From contig JAWPMT010000002.1 in assembly GCA_033344775.1 (NCBI GenBank), forward strand, positions 1,024,685 to 1,088,684: a stretch of 64,000 bases of DNA, given 5' to 3'. This stretch comes from Cytophagales bacterium. Its GTDB lineage: Bacteria > Bacteroidota > Bacteroidia > Cytophagales > Cyclobacteriaceae. Positions 43,825-53,725 of this stretch are shown here, one piece after another (the stretch's first letter is position 1; every line of letters begins with the position of its first letter). The translations under genes were made by a program, and so were the position numbers. Below the pieces are notes generated by a model. That model was not told the DNA's origin, did not search any database, and saw nothing but the letters and a program-made list of their open reading frames with translations.

Positions 43825-45876
43825 TTACTTTTCTAATTTTCTATTGAAAAATTCAGCGGTAGCCTGATAAGCATCAAGCCAATTCTGATGTAAGAGGAAG
43901 CCATGGACTTCATCGGGGAATATCAATTGTTCGAATTCCACGTTGTTGCGTCTGAGGGCTTCTGCAATATCTACGGTTTCTCTAAAAGGTACGTTTCGGT
44001 CATCGTCTCCGTGAATCAATAACACTGGGGCTTCCCAGCTTTGAACATGTGCGATCGGCGAGGAATCATAGGCTAGTTTTGCGAACTTTGATCGTTTCAA
44101 GGGGTCGTAGGAAGGGATGAAGTTTTTGATGATGATGTTCCAGTCGTGGGCCCCATGAATATCTACGCCGGCGGCAAACATGTCAGGGGCTTTGATTAAT
44201 CCCCATGCGGTAAGGTATCCACCATAGGATCCTCCCCATAATCCCAGCCGTTTTGCATCGATATCGTTTCTGGCCTGTAAGTACTTTCCCGCGGCAATCA
44301 CGTCTTTTACTTCACTAGCTCCGGTTGCACCATATGCAAGTGCTTCACGGAATTCCATGCCATACCCGATACCACTGCGGTAATTGACAGATAAGACCAT
44401 ATATCCAAGGCTAGCTAAATATTGATTTTGGGCATAAGCATAGTGATAATAACCTCGATGATGAAAACCCATGAGCATTTGCCGTCTTGATCCTCCGTGA
44501 AAGAACAGGAGGCCCGGATACTGTTTGTTAGGGTCATAATTACTGGGCTTGAACAATTGTGCATGGATTTCCATGCCATCTTCTGCTTTGAAGATCACTT
44601 GCTCGGGTTGCACAAGTTGACTTGAACGATAATTGTCATTAGCGTCAGATAATGGTTCAATACTTTTCTTTTCGAGTTTAACGACCGATGCAGGCTGCGT
44701 TCCTGTAGAAGCGATGGCCACCACTTGATCTTTTATGGCAACTGGTCCCCATTCTACTCCAGTACCTTTCGATAATTGGGTCGTTTTACCAGAGCTTATT
44801 TCCGTTTTCCAGATGTGCTGACGGTCTATGTCTTCTTGATTGCTAGAGTAATACATAGATTTTCCTTGTGGCCCCATGGATACGAATTGTACTTCGAATT
44901 CTCCATCGGTCAGTCTCTGAACTTTTCCCGATGCTACGTCCACGGAGAACAAATTGGTCCAGCCATATTTTTCCCACGGGTAGACAATTTGATTGTCAGC
45001 GCTCCAAAAAATCTGATTACTGGCGCTAATCGATCGATAGACACTTCCTGCGCCTTCGTCTGCTTTCCATACCTGCGTTGATTCTCCTTTATTAACATCA
45101 GCCACCCAGATGGACCAGGGAAGGCCGCTGCGGTGCGGTTCGAAGATGAGTTTTTCTCGTTCGTTGGGTATTTTGACATACGCCAATTGTTTTCCATCAG
45201 GAGACCATACAGGATGTCGGTCATGATCCACCGATGGGTTGAGGTAGTTCAGTGCTTTACTTGCTAAATCATAAACGCCTAAAAATGAGTGATCTCCTCG
45301 ACTACTGACGAAGGCTAATCGATTGCCTTCAGGGGACCAACAAAGGGTGTTGCAGCTTGCACGTGTATGGAAGAGCTGGGTAGGTTTTTCTTTGCTACTA
45401 AGGTCAACTGTCCAAACTTTTCCACCTTTCACAAACGCCATGGTATTTCCTTTAGGCGAAAGCATAGGAGAATTCCCTCTTGTAATCAAGCTGTCGATCG
45501 CAGATTCGAAGTAGACCACTCGGATTTCTCGGTTTACACCTGAACTGATCAAGGCAGGGTTGGCGAATTCTCCCCGTCGGTTCGGACCGGAACCTTTGAC
45601 ATATACCAGTGCATTTTCATCATTGGTAAAAGTCAGATTGGACAAAGGCTGACCATCGTCCAATTCAAAGTAAGTCACTTGTTTTGCTTCCAGATTTGGT
45701 GTGGTGGCAATCCAGATGTTTCGGACACCTTCCTTGTTTTCTACCCAGGCTACATTAGTGGCAGAAGGAGAACGAACCAGATCTGATGCAAAGGAATAGG
45801 AGAGGAAGTCTTTCAATTCCTGAGCATTGGCCCAAATTCCGGTTGAAAGGAATAGGATCAGTAGTGATTTTTTCAT
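43825..45876 (-). CDS. Secreted S9-family (DPP IV/acylaminoacyl-like) serine peptidase
   Basis: This 683-residue protein has a signal peptide (LFLSTGIWANAQ), an N-terminal beta-propeller (~residues 30-390; repeats with SPEGNRLAFVSSRGDHS and SPDGKQLAYVK) and a C-terminal alpha/beta hydrolase. The catalytic Ser is in GLWGGSYGGYLTAWG, Asp in LLIHGDDDRNVPF and His in DEVHGFLL. S9 enzymes cut short peptides after Pro or other residues; octapeptides with internal Pro would be plausible substrates, but that is only inference from the neighbourhood. Confidence 0.9.
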   Translation of the reverse strand: MKKSLLILFLSTGIWANAQELKDFLSYSFASDLVRSPSATNVAWVENKEGVRNIWIATTPNLEAKQVTYFELDDGQPLSNLTFTNDENALVYVKGSGPNRRGEFANPALISSGVNREIRVVYFESAIDSLITRGNSPMLSPKGNTMAFVKGGKVWTVDLSSKEKPTQLFHTRASCNTLCWSPEGNRLAFVSSRGDHSFLGVYDLASKALNYLNPSVDHDRHPVWSPDGKQLAYVKIPNEREKLIFEPHRSGLPWSIWVADVNKGESTQVWKADEGAGSVYRSISASNQIFWSADNQIVYPWEKYGWTNLFSVDVASGKVQRLTDGEFEVQFVSMGPQGKSMYYSSNQEDIDRQHIWKTEISSGKTTQLSKGTGVEWGPVAIKDQVVAIASTGTQPASVVKLEKKSIEPLSDANDNYRSSQLVQPEQVIFKAEDGMEIHAQLFKPSNYDPNKQYPGLLFFHGGSRRQMLMGFHHRGYYHYAYAQNQYLASLGYMVLSVNYRSGIGYGMEFREALAYGATGASEVKDVIAAGKYLQARNDIDAKRLGLWGGSYGGYLTAWGLIKAPDMFAAGVDIHGAHDWNIIIKNFIPSYDPLKRSKFAKLAYDSSPIAHVQSWEAPVLLIHGDDDRNVPFRETVDIAEALRRNNVEFEQLIFPDEVHGFLLHQNWLDAYQATAEFFNRKLEK

Positions 45877-46029
45877 AAGGGAGGTCGATTGAGGTATCAG
45901 ATTAAAGATACATGATCTGGTGAAAATTGGTCAGATTAACCTAAAACCTCCTCGGAAGTGACCTCACAAACTTTTAAGTAACGACAGTGCTGTTTGAGAA
46001 GACTCAAACGATGGCTTCAGTGAAAGCTT

Positions 46030-46776
46030 CTAGATTCCGAAGGGATAAAACCGGATAAAGAAATTCATCGCGAGGTTGCTGTCTGCCAGCGTACGTCCAT
46101 AACCGGGGATGGTATACACTTCAATGACTTCCGGGTTAGAAGGATCTCCGAAACGATCACGGTCCAGTAAGAATCGCCACCTAAGCTGTAATCCGATGCG
46201 AAACATGCGATTGAGTGGAGACTCTGGAACGGATTTACGCAGCTTTAATTGTCCGACGGAAGTCAGTACTCCGGAAATCCAGGTTGCAGATAGGTTTTGT
46301 CTTTGAAAGGAGTCAGTAAATTCTGTAGAAAGGTTATCTGTGGGATCGATGGTATAAGTACCTTCATCGTCGAATTGACTGCTGGCATAGCGGAAACCAA
46401 TGCCAATACGATTACCAGGTGTGTTGAAGGGAAACGAAAACCCCATTCCGGCTCGGTAATAGCTCCCTGTCGAATTGTAAGTGCCATTTTCAATCGCCTG
46501 ATTGGAGGATTTATCCCAGAAACCGTATTCTCCGACTAATTCAATGTTTTCAACGATTTCCAGCACTACACCGCCCTCTATTTTATTTTCAAAATCAAAT
46601 GGCAGGGTCAATACCTTGCCGTAATCGATGTGGAATCCCAGATTAAATGTTTTTTTTCCAGGAGAATCTTCCGCAGCAACACTATCAGTCGCAGCAACTG
46701 TCAGACTATCACTTTCCTGCGCCAGGGTGCAGAATACGCAGCCACTAAAAAGAACAATAGATAGTAGTAGTCGCAT
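46030..46776 (-). CDS. Putative outer-membrane beta-barrel protein
   Basis: From ATG 46776 (MRLLLSIVLFSG) the protein has 248 residues with a signal peptide ending FCTLAQ; the frame extends to 46872 without signal character. The body is a series of amphipathic strands (VLEIVENIELVGEYGFWD, YYRAGMGFSFPF, NRIGIGFRYASSQF, MFRIGLQLRWRFLLD) ending in MNFFIRFYPFGI, typical of a small barrel. Its 5' end overlaps the 3' end of the lipoprotein gene by 32 bases, so they are probably co-expressed. Confidence 0.65.
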   Translation of the reverse strand: MRLLLSIVLFSGCVFCTLAQESDSLTVAATDSVAAEDSPGKKTFNLGFHIDYGKVLTLPFDFENKIEGGVVLEIVENIELVGEYGFWDKSSNQAIENGTYNSTGSYYRAGMGFSFPFNTPGNRIGIGFRYASSQFDDEGTYTIDPTDNLSTEFTDSFQRQNLSATWISGVLTSVGQLKLRKSVPESPLNRMFRIGLQLRWRFLLDRDRFGDPSNPEVIEVYTIPGYGRTLADSNLAMNFFIRFYPFGI

Positions 46777-47467
46777 TTGTATTATTGGTTTCAGGATCAA
46801 CCCGGACTGAATCAAATGAGGTCGTTGTATAGGCAATGTTCTCGGCACCCACCAGTATGTTCCTTCGGGCACTTTGCGAAGTAGAGGTAGTGTAGGTAAC
46901 CGTTAGGTCGTATTCCATTGATGCAATGGAAAAGGCATAGCTGATAGCAGCATTATTCGGATCCAGAGGTAGCTTGTAGGCAGTTGCAGAATCCGCGAAG
47001 GTCTGAAAGGTACCTGTTTCAATATTCGTTACCGTATCCACCAATAAGTTTCCACTCTCTACCGTTGCAATGATGGAGGTAAGGTCCGATCGTTCCGTAT
47101 TTAAACTGTTTTGTGATTCAGCATTACTGGTTAGTAACTGATTATTGGCTTCAATTTTATTGGCCGTAGCCATAGAGTCGTCACGTAATTCGATCATGCC
47201 ACGTGCAATTCTGGCGGTTAGCGAATCCAGCAAGGAATCTAAAGTCACATTGGATGCTGTCAGCGATGTTGCCATGGTTTGCAGTTCCGTCAGAGAAGCA
47301 TCAATGGCCCCCAAATCCGTATTTAAGGTGTCCAGTGAAGTCTGATTGAGGAATACGAATGAAACCCGCGGCGCGTCCACGGTTGTGACACATTCTTCAC
47401 AATCGTTACATCCCCATACGAGGAGCAACAAGACCATACTAAACCAACCTAATTTCTTAATGATCAT
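46745..47467 (-). CDS. Lipoprotein with coiled-coil region, unknown function
   Basis: The 240 residues begin with a lipoprotein signal (LLLLVWGCND). Residues ~45-150 are a Ser/Thr/Leu-rich helical stretch likely to form a coiled coil (LGAIDASLTELQTMATSL, NTERSDLTSIIATVESG), followed by a beta-rich C-terminal domain (ISYAFSIASMEYDLTVTYTT). It overlaps priA by ATGA and the barrel gene downstream by 32 bases. Confidence 0.65.
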   Translation of the reverse strand: MIIKKLGWFSMVLLLLVWGCNDCEECVTTVDAPRVSFVFLNQTSLDTLNTDLGAIDASLTELQTMATSLTASNVTLDSLLDSLTARIARGMIELRDDSMATANKIEANNQLLTSNAESQNSLNTERSDLTSIIATVESGNLLVDTVTNIETGTFQTFADSATAYKLPLDPNNAAISYAFSIASMEYDLTVTYTTSTSQSARRNILVGAENIAYTTTSFDSVRVDPETNNTNATTTIYCSF

Positions 47468-49932
47468 ATTGGATCTACATCGAAGTGTACCCTGACACTT
47501 TTAAACGACTGCAAAGCTAATAACGTATCCCTACTTGACTTTAAAAATTCGCGGACTCCTGGCAGGTTGATGCCTTCTTTTTCCAAACGAATCACCAGTT
47601 GGAACCGATAGTAATTCCGAATCTTGGAGATTGTTGGTTCAATAGGAGGCGAACTTCTCTCACCCAATTGTTTTCGAAGGAAGAAACTAAGCTGATCAGC
47701 TGCTTCGTAAGCCGTCTGTTTGTCTTTATGTCTTATCGTAACCTGAATCAAGCGGTAGAAGGGAGGATAGCGGAACTTGTGGCGTTCTTTCATCTCATCG
47801 TGGTAGAACCCTTCATAATCCTCTTGTTGGATCTGAGTCAGTAACTTTAATGAAGGATCATTGGTTTGTACGATGACCCTACCGCGTTCCAGTTTTCGAC
47901 CTGCACGGCCACCTACCTGGGTTAGCAACTGATATGCACGTTCATGAGATCGAAAATCGGGAAAATGAATGATCCGATCGGCATCAAAAATGCCAACAAG
48001 TTCTACCCGTTCGAAATCCAGTCCTTTACTGATCATCTGCGTGCCAACCAAAACGTCAATTTCTCGACGTTCGAATCGGTCAATGATGTCCTGATAGGCA
48101 TATTTACTCCGCGTGCTGTCCAGGTCCATACGTTGGATCCTTACCTCAGGGAGTAGGATACTAAGTTCTTCTTCTATCTTCTCCGTGCCCAGTCCCACGG
48201 TTTTTAAGCTTCTCTCACCACAGGATGCACAAGTTTCAACCATGGATTCTTTGTAGCCGCAGTAGTGACAGTTTAGCGTATTGGCGTAAATGTGATAGGT
48301 GAGGCTCACGGAGCAGTTTGGGCACTTGGGAGTATGTCCGCAACTTTCACACATGACCACCGGAGCATATCCACGTCGATTCTGGAAAAGAATGCCTTGT
48401 TTTTCCCGGCCAATCACTTCTTGCAATTCATTGAGCAATCGGGAAGAAAAGCTGCCTTTGATGGTTTTGCGTTTTCGCTCATCGGTCAGGTCGACCAGTT
48501 GGTAAATGGGCTTGGGCTGATCACTGAAGCGTTCATTGAGTTCGATCAGTGCGTATTTGCCACTTCTGGCATTGGTATAAGTTTCAAGAGAAGGAGTAGC
48601 TGTTCCAAGCAAGATCTTTGCATCCAGTTGATGGGCAAGATAGATGGCTGCATCTCTTGCATGATATCGGGGTGCCGGATCGTGCTGTTTAAAAGAAGAT
48701 TCATGTTCTTCATCGACGATGATCAATTCGACATTGGTCATGGGAAGGAATACTGCACTGCGCACTCCAATGATAAAGTCAAATTCTCCTTTAAGGCACT
48801 TCTTCCACACTTCCATTCGTTCCGTATCTGAAAAACGGGAGTGGTAGATGCCAAAACGATTGCCGAAGATTTTTCTGAACCGTCCTATGATCTGAGTGGT
48901 GAGTGCAATCTCCGGCAACAGATACAACACCCGACCACCTTGCTCGATGACCTGATGAATCAGCGACATGTAGATTTCCGTCTTACCACTTCCGGTAACC
49001 CCTTTTAACAATACAGTACGCTGGGTTTCAAAGGCAGTCAGGATCTGATCTCTTTTCAATCCCTGGATGTCCGACAATTCGGGTAAAGGCCCGATATTCA
49101 GAGAATTATATCCGAAGCGATCTACGATCTCATCCCATTCTTCGAAAACACCATTCTTGATCAATGTCTGAAGAGAAGAAGGACTGACACCTTCTTTGAT
49201 CATCTCCGGTTTACTGGCACCCAGAAGGTTTTGAGAAGGGTCTTGTAATACAGGCACATCTCGCAGGTACATGACCAATGCATCAATTTGCTTGGTTCGT
49301 CGCTCCAGCTGTTGCAGTAGCTCGTCTAATTGGGCTTCTTGCAGGTACGGTTGGGTGAGTCGTATCCGTTTTTCCCTTTTAGGCGTGTACTTGTCTTTCA
49401 GTTTTTCCAATAATTGGATCAGGCCCCGTTCTTGCAATGACTTGATCAATTTGATTGGCTGTTCCAGCCCCGTGAGTTTACGGACATCATTAATGTGCAG
49501 GTCTTTGTCTTCCAACTTCCGTAGGATCCATTCCTCTTTTTCGGTCAGAATATAGAGGTCAGGTTCAGCATTGGGTGCCAGAGAAATGAACGCCTCTGAA
49601 GACAGCTTAAAGCCAGATGGTAATGCTGCTTGAAGGGTTTCGCCTAGTGTACAGAGGTAGTATTCAGCGATCCATTCGTAAAACAAGAACTGATCTTCCG
49701 ATACAAGCGGCTCCAGGTCCAGGGCATCTATGATGGGTTTGATCCGAGAGAGGTGGTCTTGTTTCTCGACAATCCTCCTGATCACACCCGTGTGAAATTG
49801 GGTTTTACCAAATGAAACAACTACCCGGTGGCCCGGTTGCGCATAGTCTGCAAATTCGTCTGGGACTGAATAAGTAAATGTTCCCGGAAGGGGCAATGGC
49901 AGTATAACTTCGACGTAGATCAACGACAGCAA
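47464..49932 (-). CDS. priA: Primosomal helicase PriA
   Basis: The 822-residue protein shows the PriA layout: N-terminal 3'-OH-binding domain (VILPLPLPGTFTYSVP), winged helix, helicase motifs (LLKGVTGSGKTEIYM, IIVDEEHE, LLGTATPS), the zinc-binding insertion with paired Cys (CESCGHTPKCPNC, CHYCG, CASCG) and C-terminal helicase lobe (VGTQMISKGLDFERVELVG). PriA restarts stalled replication forks in the cytosol. The frame opens at TTG 49932 near an 8-base G run; no in-frame ATG precedes the conserved start, so TTG is taken. Confidence 0.93.
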   Translation of the reverse strand: MLSLIYVEVILPLPLPGTFTYSVPDEFADYAQPGHRVVVSFGKTQFHTGVIRRIVEKQDHLSRIKPIIDALDLEPLVSEDQFLFYEWIAEYYLCTLGETLQAALPSGFKLSSEAFISLAPNAEPDLYILTEKEEWILRKLEDKDLHINDVRKLTGLEQPIKLIKSLQERGLIQLLEKLKDKYTPKREKRIRLTQPYLQEAQLDELLQQLERRTKQIDALVMYLRDVPVLQDPSQNLLGASKPEMIKEGVSPSSLQTLIKNGVFEEWDEIVDRFGYNSLNIGPLPELSDIQGLKRDQILTAFETQRTVLLKGVTGSGKTEIYMSLIHQVIEQGGRVLYLLPEIALTTQIIGRFRKIFGNRFGIYHSRFSDTERMEVWKKCLKGEFDFIIGVRSAVFLPMTNVELIIVDEEHESSFKQHDPAPRYHARDAAIYLAHQLDAKILLGTATPSLETYTNARSGKYALIELNERFSDQPKPIYQLVDLTDERKRKTIKGSFSSRLLNELQEVIGREKQGILFQNRRGYAPVVMCESCGHTPKCPNCSVSLTYHIYANTLNCHYCGYKESMVETCASCGERSLKTVGLGTEKIEEELSILLPEVRIQRMDLDSTRSKYAYQDIIDRFERREIDVLVGTQMISKGLDFERVELVGIFDADRIIHFPDFRSHERAYQLLTQVGGRAGRKLERGRVIVQTNDPSLKLLTQIQQEDYEGFYHDEMKERHKFRYPPFYRLIQVTIRHKDKQTAYEAADQLSFFLRKQLGERSSPPIEPTISKIRNYYRFQLVIRLEKEGINLPGVREFLKSSRDTLLALQSFKSVRVHFDVDPI

Positions 49933-50076
49933 AACAAGGTCAATGGGGGGGGATCACAAAATGAAAACCCATCTAACTCATCTTTTTTATTAAAATTGAC
50001 TTCAAATGAGATCACTTCATAGACTTAACCCATTTCGGCACAATTTTAGTTTCAATCACGATACACACTAGACAAA

Positions 50077-50517
50077 ATGATGATGAAATCACCTCTACTA
50101 TTTTTGACCGTATTATTGATTTATTTTGCTTGTAACGATTTGAAATTGAAAGCTGCAGAACAAGAAGGTATTCGTATTGAGAATCAACAATGGAGATTGG
50201 TTCGAATGACTGGTAGTTTTATCAACTCCGAAACGACCGGAGCGGACATGGCCTGGCAAGAAGTTTATACGCTGACCGAAAGTGGTGATTTTACCAAAGA
50301 AAGACAGGAAGATGGAGCCACAATTACTGCTATAGGGAGTTATCAGATTGTCGATCTATCAGATGGGCCCTATTTCGAATTCACCTACAGCGAAAGCTCG
50401 GAGATCATCGGCAATTGTACAGGAGACCTGAAGGAATTGCTTTCTTTTCGAAACAATGCTTTATTCGGAACCTGGCTGGCTTGTGATGGCCCCGGATTGG
50501 AATATCAGAGGGATTGA
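50077..50517 (+). CDS. Small lipoprotein, lipocalin-like
   Basis: The 146 residues open with a lipoprotein signal (LLIYFACND). The mature part is beta-rich (QWRLVRMTGSF, EVYTLTESGDFTKERQEDG, ITAIGSYQIVDLSDGPYFEF) in the style of META/lipocalin-like lipoproteins common in Bacteroidota, with two conserved-looking Cys (GNCTGD, LACDG). Function unknown. A terminator follows. Confidence 0.65.
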   Translation: MMMKSPLLFLTVLLIYFACNDLKLKAAEQEGIRIENQQWRLVRMTGSFINSETTGADMAWQEVYTLTESGDFTKERQEDGATITAIGSYQIVDLSDGPYFEFTYSESSEIIGNCTGDLKELLSFRNNALFGTWLACDGPGLEYQRD

Positions 50518-50568
50518 GCTTCAGAAGCGATTACGAAATAGCCCATTTGTTACGAAGCCCTGAAATTG

Positions 50569-50598
50569 AAAAGGCCATCCTATTGAGAATGGCCTTTT
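50569..50598. terminator. Bidirectional intrinsic terminator
   Basis: AAAAGGCCAT/ATGGCCTTTT around CCTATTGAGA, between the convergent genes ending at 50517 and 50623. A-rich and T-rich arms serve both strands. Confidence 0.75.
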
Positions 50599-50622
50599 AC
50601 TAATCAATTTTGGGTAAGATCT

Positions 50623-53586
50623 TTATTTGCCCGGTTCGATGGGCTCATTATCAGTATAACCGAATAATTCGTCTAACGATAACTCAGTTACCTCTCCATA
50701 AGTTTTCAAAGCATTAAAATCAATTTTATCCCGGGCACCTACCAGGACGGTCACATACTTTTGGTCTTTGATGTAATTTTCATGGAAGGATTTAAGGTTC
50801 TCGAATTCTATGCTTGAGACCTGTTCGTAAATATCTTTCCTTACGTCATAGTCCAGTCCCTTGTCCTGAGCACTGATGTAATTCCACAAGACACCCGAGC
50901 CTGTGATTCGCTCACTTTCGATTTTATTGAGAATCGCATTTTTGGCAATGTTGAAGGCTTCTTCCGATTCTGGCATGTCATTTAATAGGCCCATCATGGC
51001 ATTCATGGCTTCGGCCTGTTTGTCGGCTTGTGTGCCTACATAGGCAAACAGATAGTTTGCTTTGTCCTTTTTCGAGGGTTGAGAATAGGTGGAGAATACC
51101 GAGTAAGCAAGGCCTTGCGCCTCCCGGATTTCCTGGAAGACAATGCTATTCATACCACCGCCAAAGTATTCGTTGAACAGACGGACAGCAGGTTCATTTT
51201 GAGCATCGTAGTTTTCACCTTTGGCCAGGAAGATGATCTCCGTTTGTACCATGTCATAATCTGTCCAGAATACCTGAGATTCATCAATGGCCAACTCCTC
51301 ATATCTTTTCAAGGACGGAACCGGATCAAATTCTGCTGGTACTGGGTGGTTCGTAGCAAGAAACTCACTGACGGCATCAGCTTCACGGGGACCATAGTAC
51401 AAGATTCGGTGGGGAAGTTTAGTGATCCCTTTGATGATATCGGTTAACTCTTCTGCCTGAACTTCCTGCAGTTCGGCATTGGCCATCACATCGTTGAATG
51501 GATTGACCTCTCCGTATTTACCGTAATTGTATAGTCCGTCCCAAAGAATATTGCCTTTGTTTTTCTTGGCATCGGAACGTGATTTAAAGGTTCGATCGAC
51601 CATGTTATCCAGCGCTTCCTGATCAGGTTGAGGGTTTGCCAGGAGTGATTCGAATAAGGCAGTAGCTTTTTCCATGTTTTCATCCAATCCGGATAAAGTG
51701 ACATATGTCCGTTCTGTCGAGGCAAAAACACTGAAGCTGCAACCGATTTTGTACAATTCCTTTTTGAATTCTTCTGCGTTGTAAGCATCGGTGCCCAAAA
51801 ATTCCAGATATTGCACGGCCATCGCCATCTTTGGATCTGCATTTTTACCCAGGTCCAACAAGTAGGTCAATCGAAAGAGCTCATTTTCCTTGTTTTTCTT
51901 GGACAAGACGTCCACGTTATTGACAGAAAATTGATCAATGTCTTCGGAAAAATTGACGAAAGCAGGAGTGAGCTTATTCACTTCCGTATCGGCCATCGCC
52001 TGATGGAAATCAGATTTATTTTCTCTGTTCAGAGGTACTTTATTGATCTCGGGTTTTTCCACCTTTTGCTTATTTGTATCTTCTCCATTACGCTTGTAGA
52101 CGACCACATAGTTGTCGTTGTAATTTTCATTGGCAAAAGCCACCAACTCCTCTTTGGTGATTTTTTCCATCTTGTCGATTTCCTGGATGTAATCCGACCA
52201 ATCCATATTATTCGTGAAGGCCTTCACCATGTTGTTGGCACGTGACCAATTACTTTCAAGCCCCTGCATTCTGGATTTCTTAAGATCCGTGATCACCGCA
52301 TCTAATAGCCAGTCATCAAAATCACCATTTTTCACCAATGCTATCTGTTCAAGAATCAAATCCCTGACTTCTTCAAGCGACTGGTTGTTTTTGGCATTTC
52401 CATAGACCGTATGAAGCGAATAGTCATTCATGTCATCGACATAAGAACCTGCATTGAGCACGGCCTGCTTTTGTTTCAGGTTCAAATCAATTAGTCCTGC
52501 CTCAGCGTTGTTGAGAATCATATCAATCAATTTCACTTTAACCAATTCTTCAGAGCTGGTGCCACCAAATCGGAAAGCCAGATTCAGAAACTCTGCATCC
52601 GGGCCATAAACTTCTTTTACTACCGGCTCAGTTATTGGAGCTTCTTCTGGTTTTTCCCATTTAGGTAGATTTTTATTAGACTCCCAGCTGCCGAAATGCT
52701 GATCGATCAGTTGGATGGTTTCATTAAAATCAATGTCTCCGCTCATGCAAATGGCTACATTGTTGGGCCGGTAATACTTGTTGAAGTAATTCTTGATCTC
52801 CGTGATTGATGGGTTTTTGAGGTGATCGATGGTGCCGATTACCGTTTGCGTTCCATATTGGTGCTTTTCAAAGGCACCTTGATACATCGTTTCATAAACT
52901 TTCCAAAAATCATTGTCCAGAGACCGGTTCTTTTCTTCATAGACCGCTTCCAATTCGGTATGAAAGAGACGATTAACAATCTTGCTGAAGCGGGAACCTT
53001 CAATCTTAAGGAACCTACCGACTTCATTAGCTGGGATGTCTACAGTGTACACTGTTCGATCTACGGTAGTGTAGGCATTCAGGCCTTTTGCACCGATCAT
53101 CGACATCATTTTATCGTATTCATTCGGAATTGCCAACTTGGCAGCTTCATTGGAATATTGATCTATTTTGGCATAATAAGCTTTTCGATCAGAAGCATCT
53201 TCCAGTGTGCCGTAGTGATTGAACATTTGTTCAATGCTATCCAGCATGGCCACTTCTTCTTCGTAATTTAAGGTGCCGAACTCATCATTGCCCTTGAACA
53301 TCATGTGTTCCAGGTAGTGAGCCAGACCAGTATTATCGGCAGGGTCATTTTTTCCGCCAGCCTTTACCGGAATAAAGACATGGACACGAGGAGCGTTCTC
53401 ATAATCACTCAGGTATACTTTTAGTCCGTTTTCCAGCGTGTATATCCGGGTATTCATCGGATCACCCACCACATACTCGTAAGTATAGCCGTTTTCCGTA
53501 GCAGTCTTGGTCTCGTACGGCTGTTCTGAAGGGCCACATGCATATATAATGAGCCCCATTAGCATAACAAAAATTTCTTTCTTCAT
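50623..53586 (-). CDS. M16-family (pitrilysin-like) zinc metallopeptidase lipoprotein
   Basis: The 987-residue protein starts with a lipoprotein signal (MLMGLIIYACG). The inverted zinc motif is in LAHYLEHMMFKGN (HxxEH near residue 85) with the downstream Glu in LEAVYEEKNR. Two M16 halves are present: the active one first and an inactive one in the C-terminal half (IFLAKGENYDAQNEPAVRLF, REAQGLAYSVFSTYSQ). It should degrade peptides in the periplasm or at the outer surface. Length fits two-domain bacterial M16 enzymes. Confidence 0.9.
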   Translation of the reverse strand: MKKEIFVMLMGLIIYACGPSEQPYETKTATENGYTYEYVVGDPMNTRIYTLENGLKVYLSDYENAPRVHVFIPVKAGGKNDPADNTGLAHYLEHMMFKGNDEFGTLNYEEEVAMLDSIEQMFNHYGTLEDASDRKAYYAKIDQYSNEAAKLAIPNEYDKMMSMIGAKGLNAYTTVDRTVYTVDIPANEVGRFLKIEGSRFSKIVNRLFHTELEAVYEEKNRSLDNDFWKVYETMYQGAFEKHQYGTQTVIGTIDHLKNPSITEIKNYFNKYYRPNNVAICMSGDIDFNETIQLIDQHFGSWESNKNLPKWEKPEEAPITEPVVKEVYGPDAEFLNLAFRFGGTSSEELVKVKLIDMILNNAEAGLIDLNLKQKQAVLNAGSYVDDMNDYSLHTVYGNAKNNQSLEEVRDLILEQIALVKNGDFDDWLLDAVITDLKKSRMQGLESNWSRANNMVKAFTNNMDWSDYIQEIDKMEKITKEELVAFANENYNDNYVVVYKRNGEDTNKQKVEKPEINKVPLNRENKSDFHQAMADTEVNKLTPAFVNFSEDIDQFSVNNVDVLSKKNKENELFRLTYLLDLGKNADPKMAMAVQYLEFLGTDAYNAEEFKKELYKIGCSFSVFASTERTYVTLSGLDENMEKATALFESLLANPQPDQEALDNMVDRTFKSRSDAKKNKGNILWDGLYNYGKYGEVNPFNDVMANAELQEVQAEELTDIIKGITKLPHRILYYGPREADAVSEFLATNHPVPAEFDPVPSLKRYEELAIDESQVFWTDYDMVQTEIIFLAKGENYDAQNEPAVRLFNEYFGGGMNSIVFQEIREAQGLAYSVFSTYSQPSKKDKANYLFAYVGTQADKQAEAMNAMMGLLNDMPESEEAFNIAKNAILNKIESERITGSGVLWNYISAQDKGLDYDVRKDIYEQVSSIEFENLKSFHENYIKDQKYVTVLVGARDKIDFNALKTYGEVTELSLDELFGYTDNEPIEPGK

Positions 53587-53725
53587 ATTAAGTTAGTCAT
53601 CGGTTCACAAGATAACGCGGATTCAGATTTTATCTTGTCTTTGACATGATGGAAGGCGCGAGAAGAGGATAATAGATAGGACGGGATTCCATCGGCATGC
53701 TTAGATTTGAAGCGATTTAGAAACT

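Noticed and set aside
49945-49952. Frameshift in the G run that would give priA an ATG start
   Set aside because: One base fewer would open an upstream ATG, but the conserved PriA N-terminus begins after TTG and this can be coincidence.
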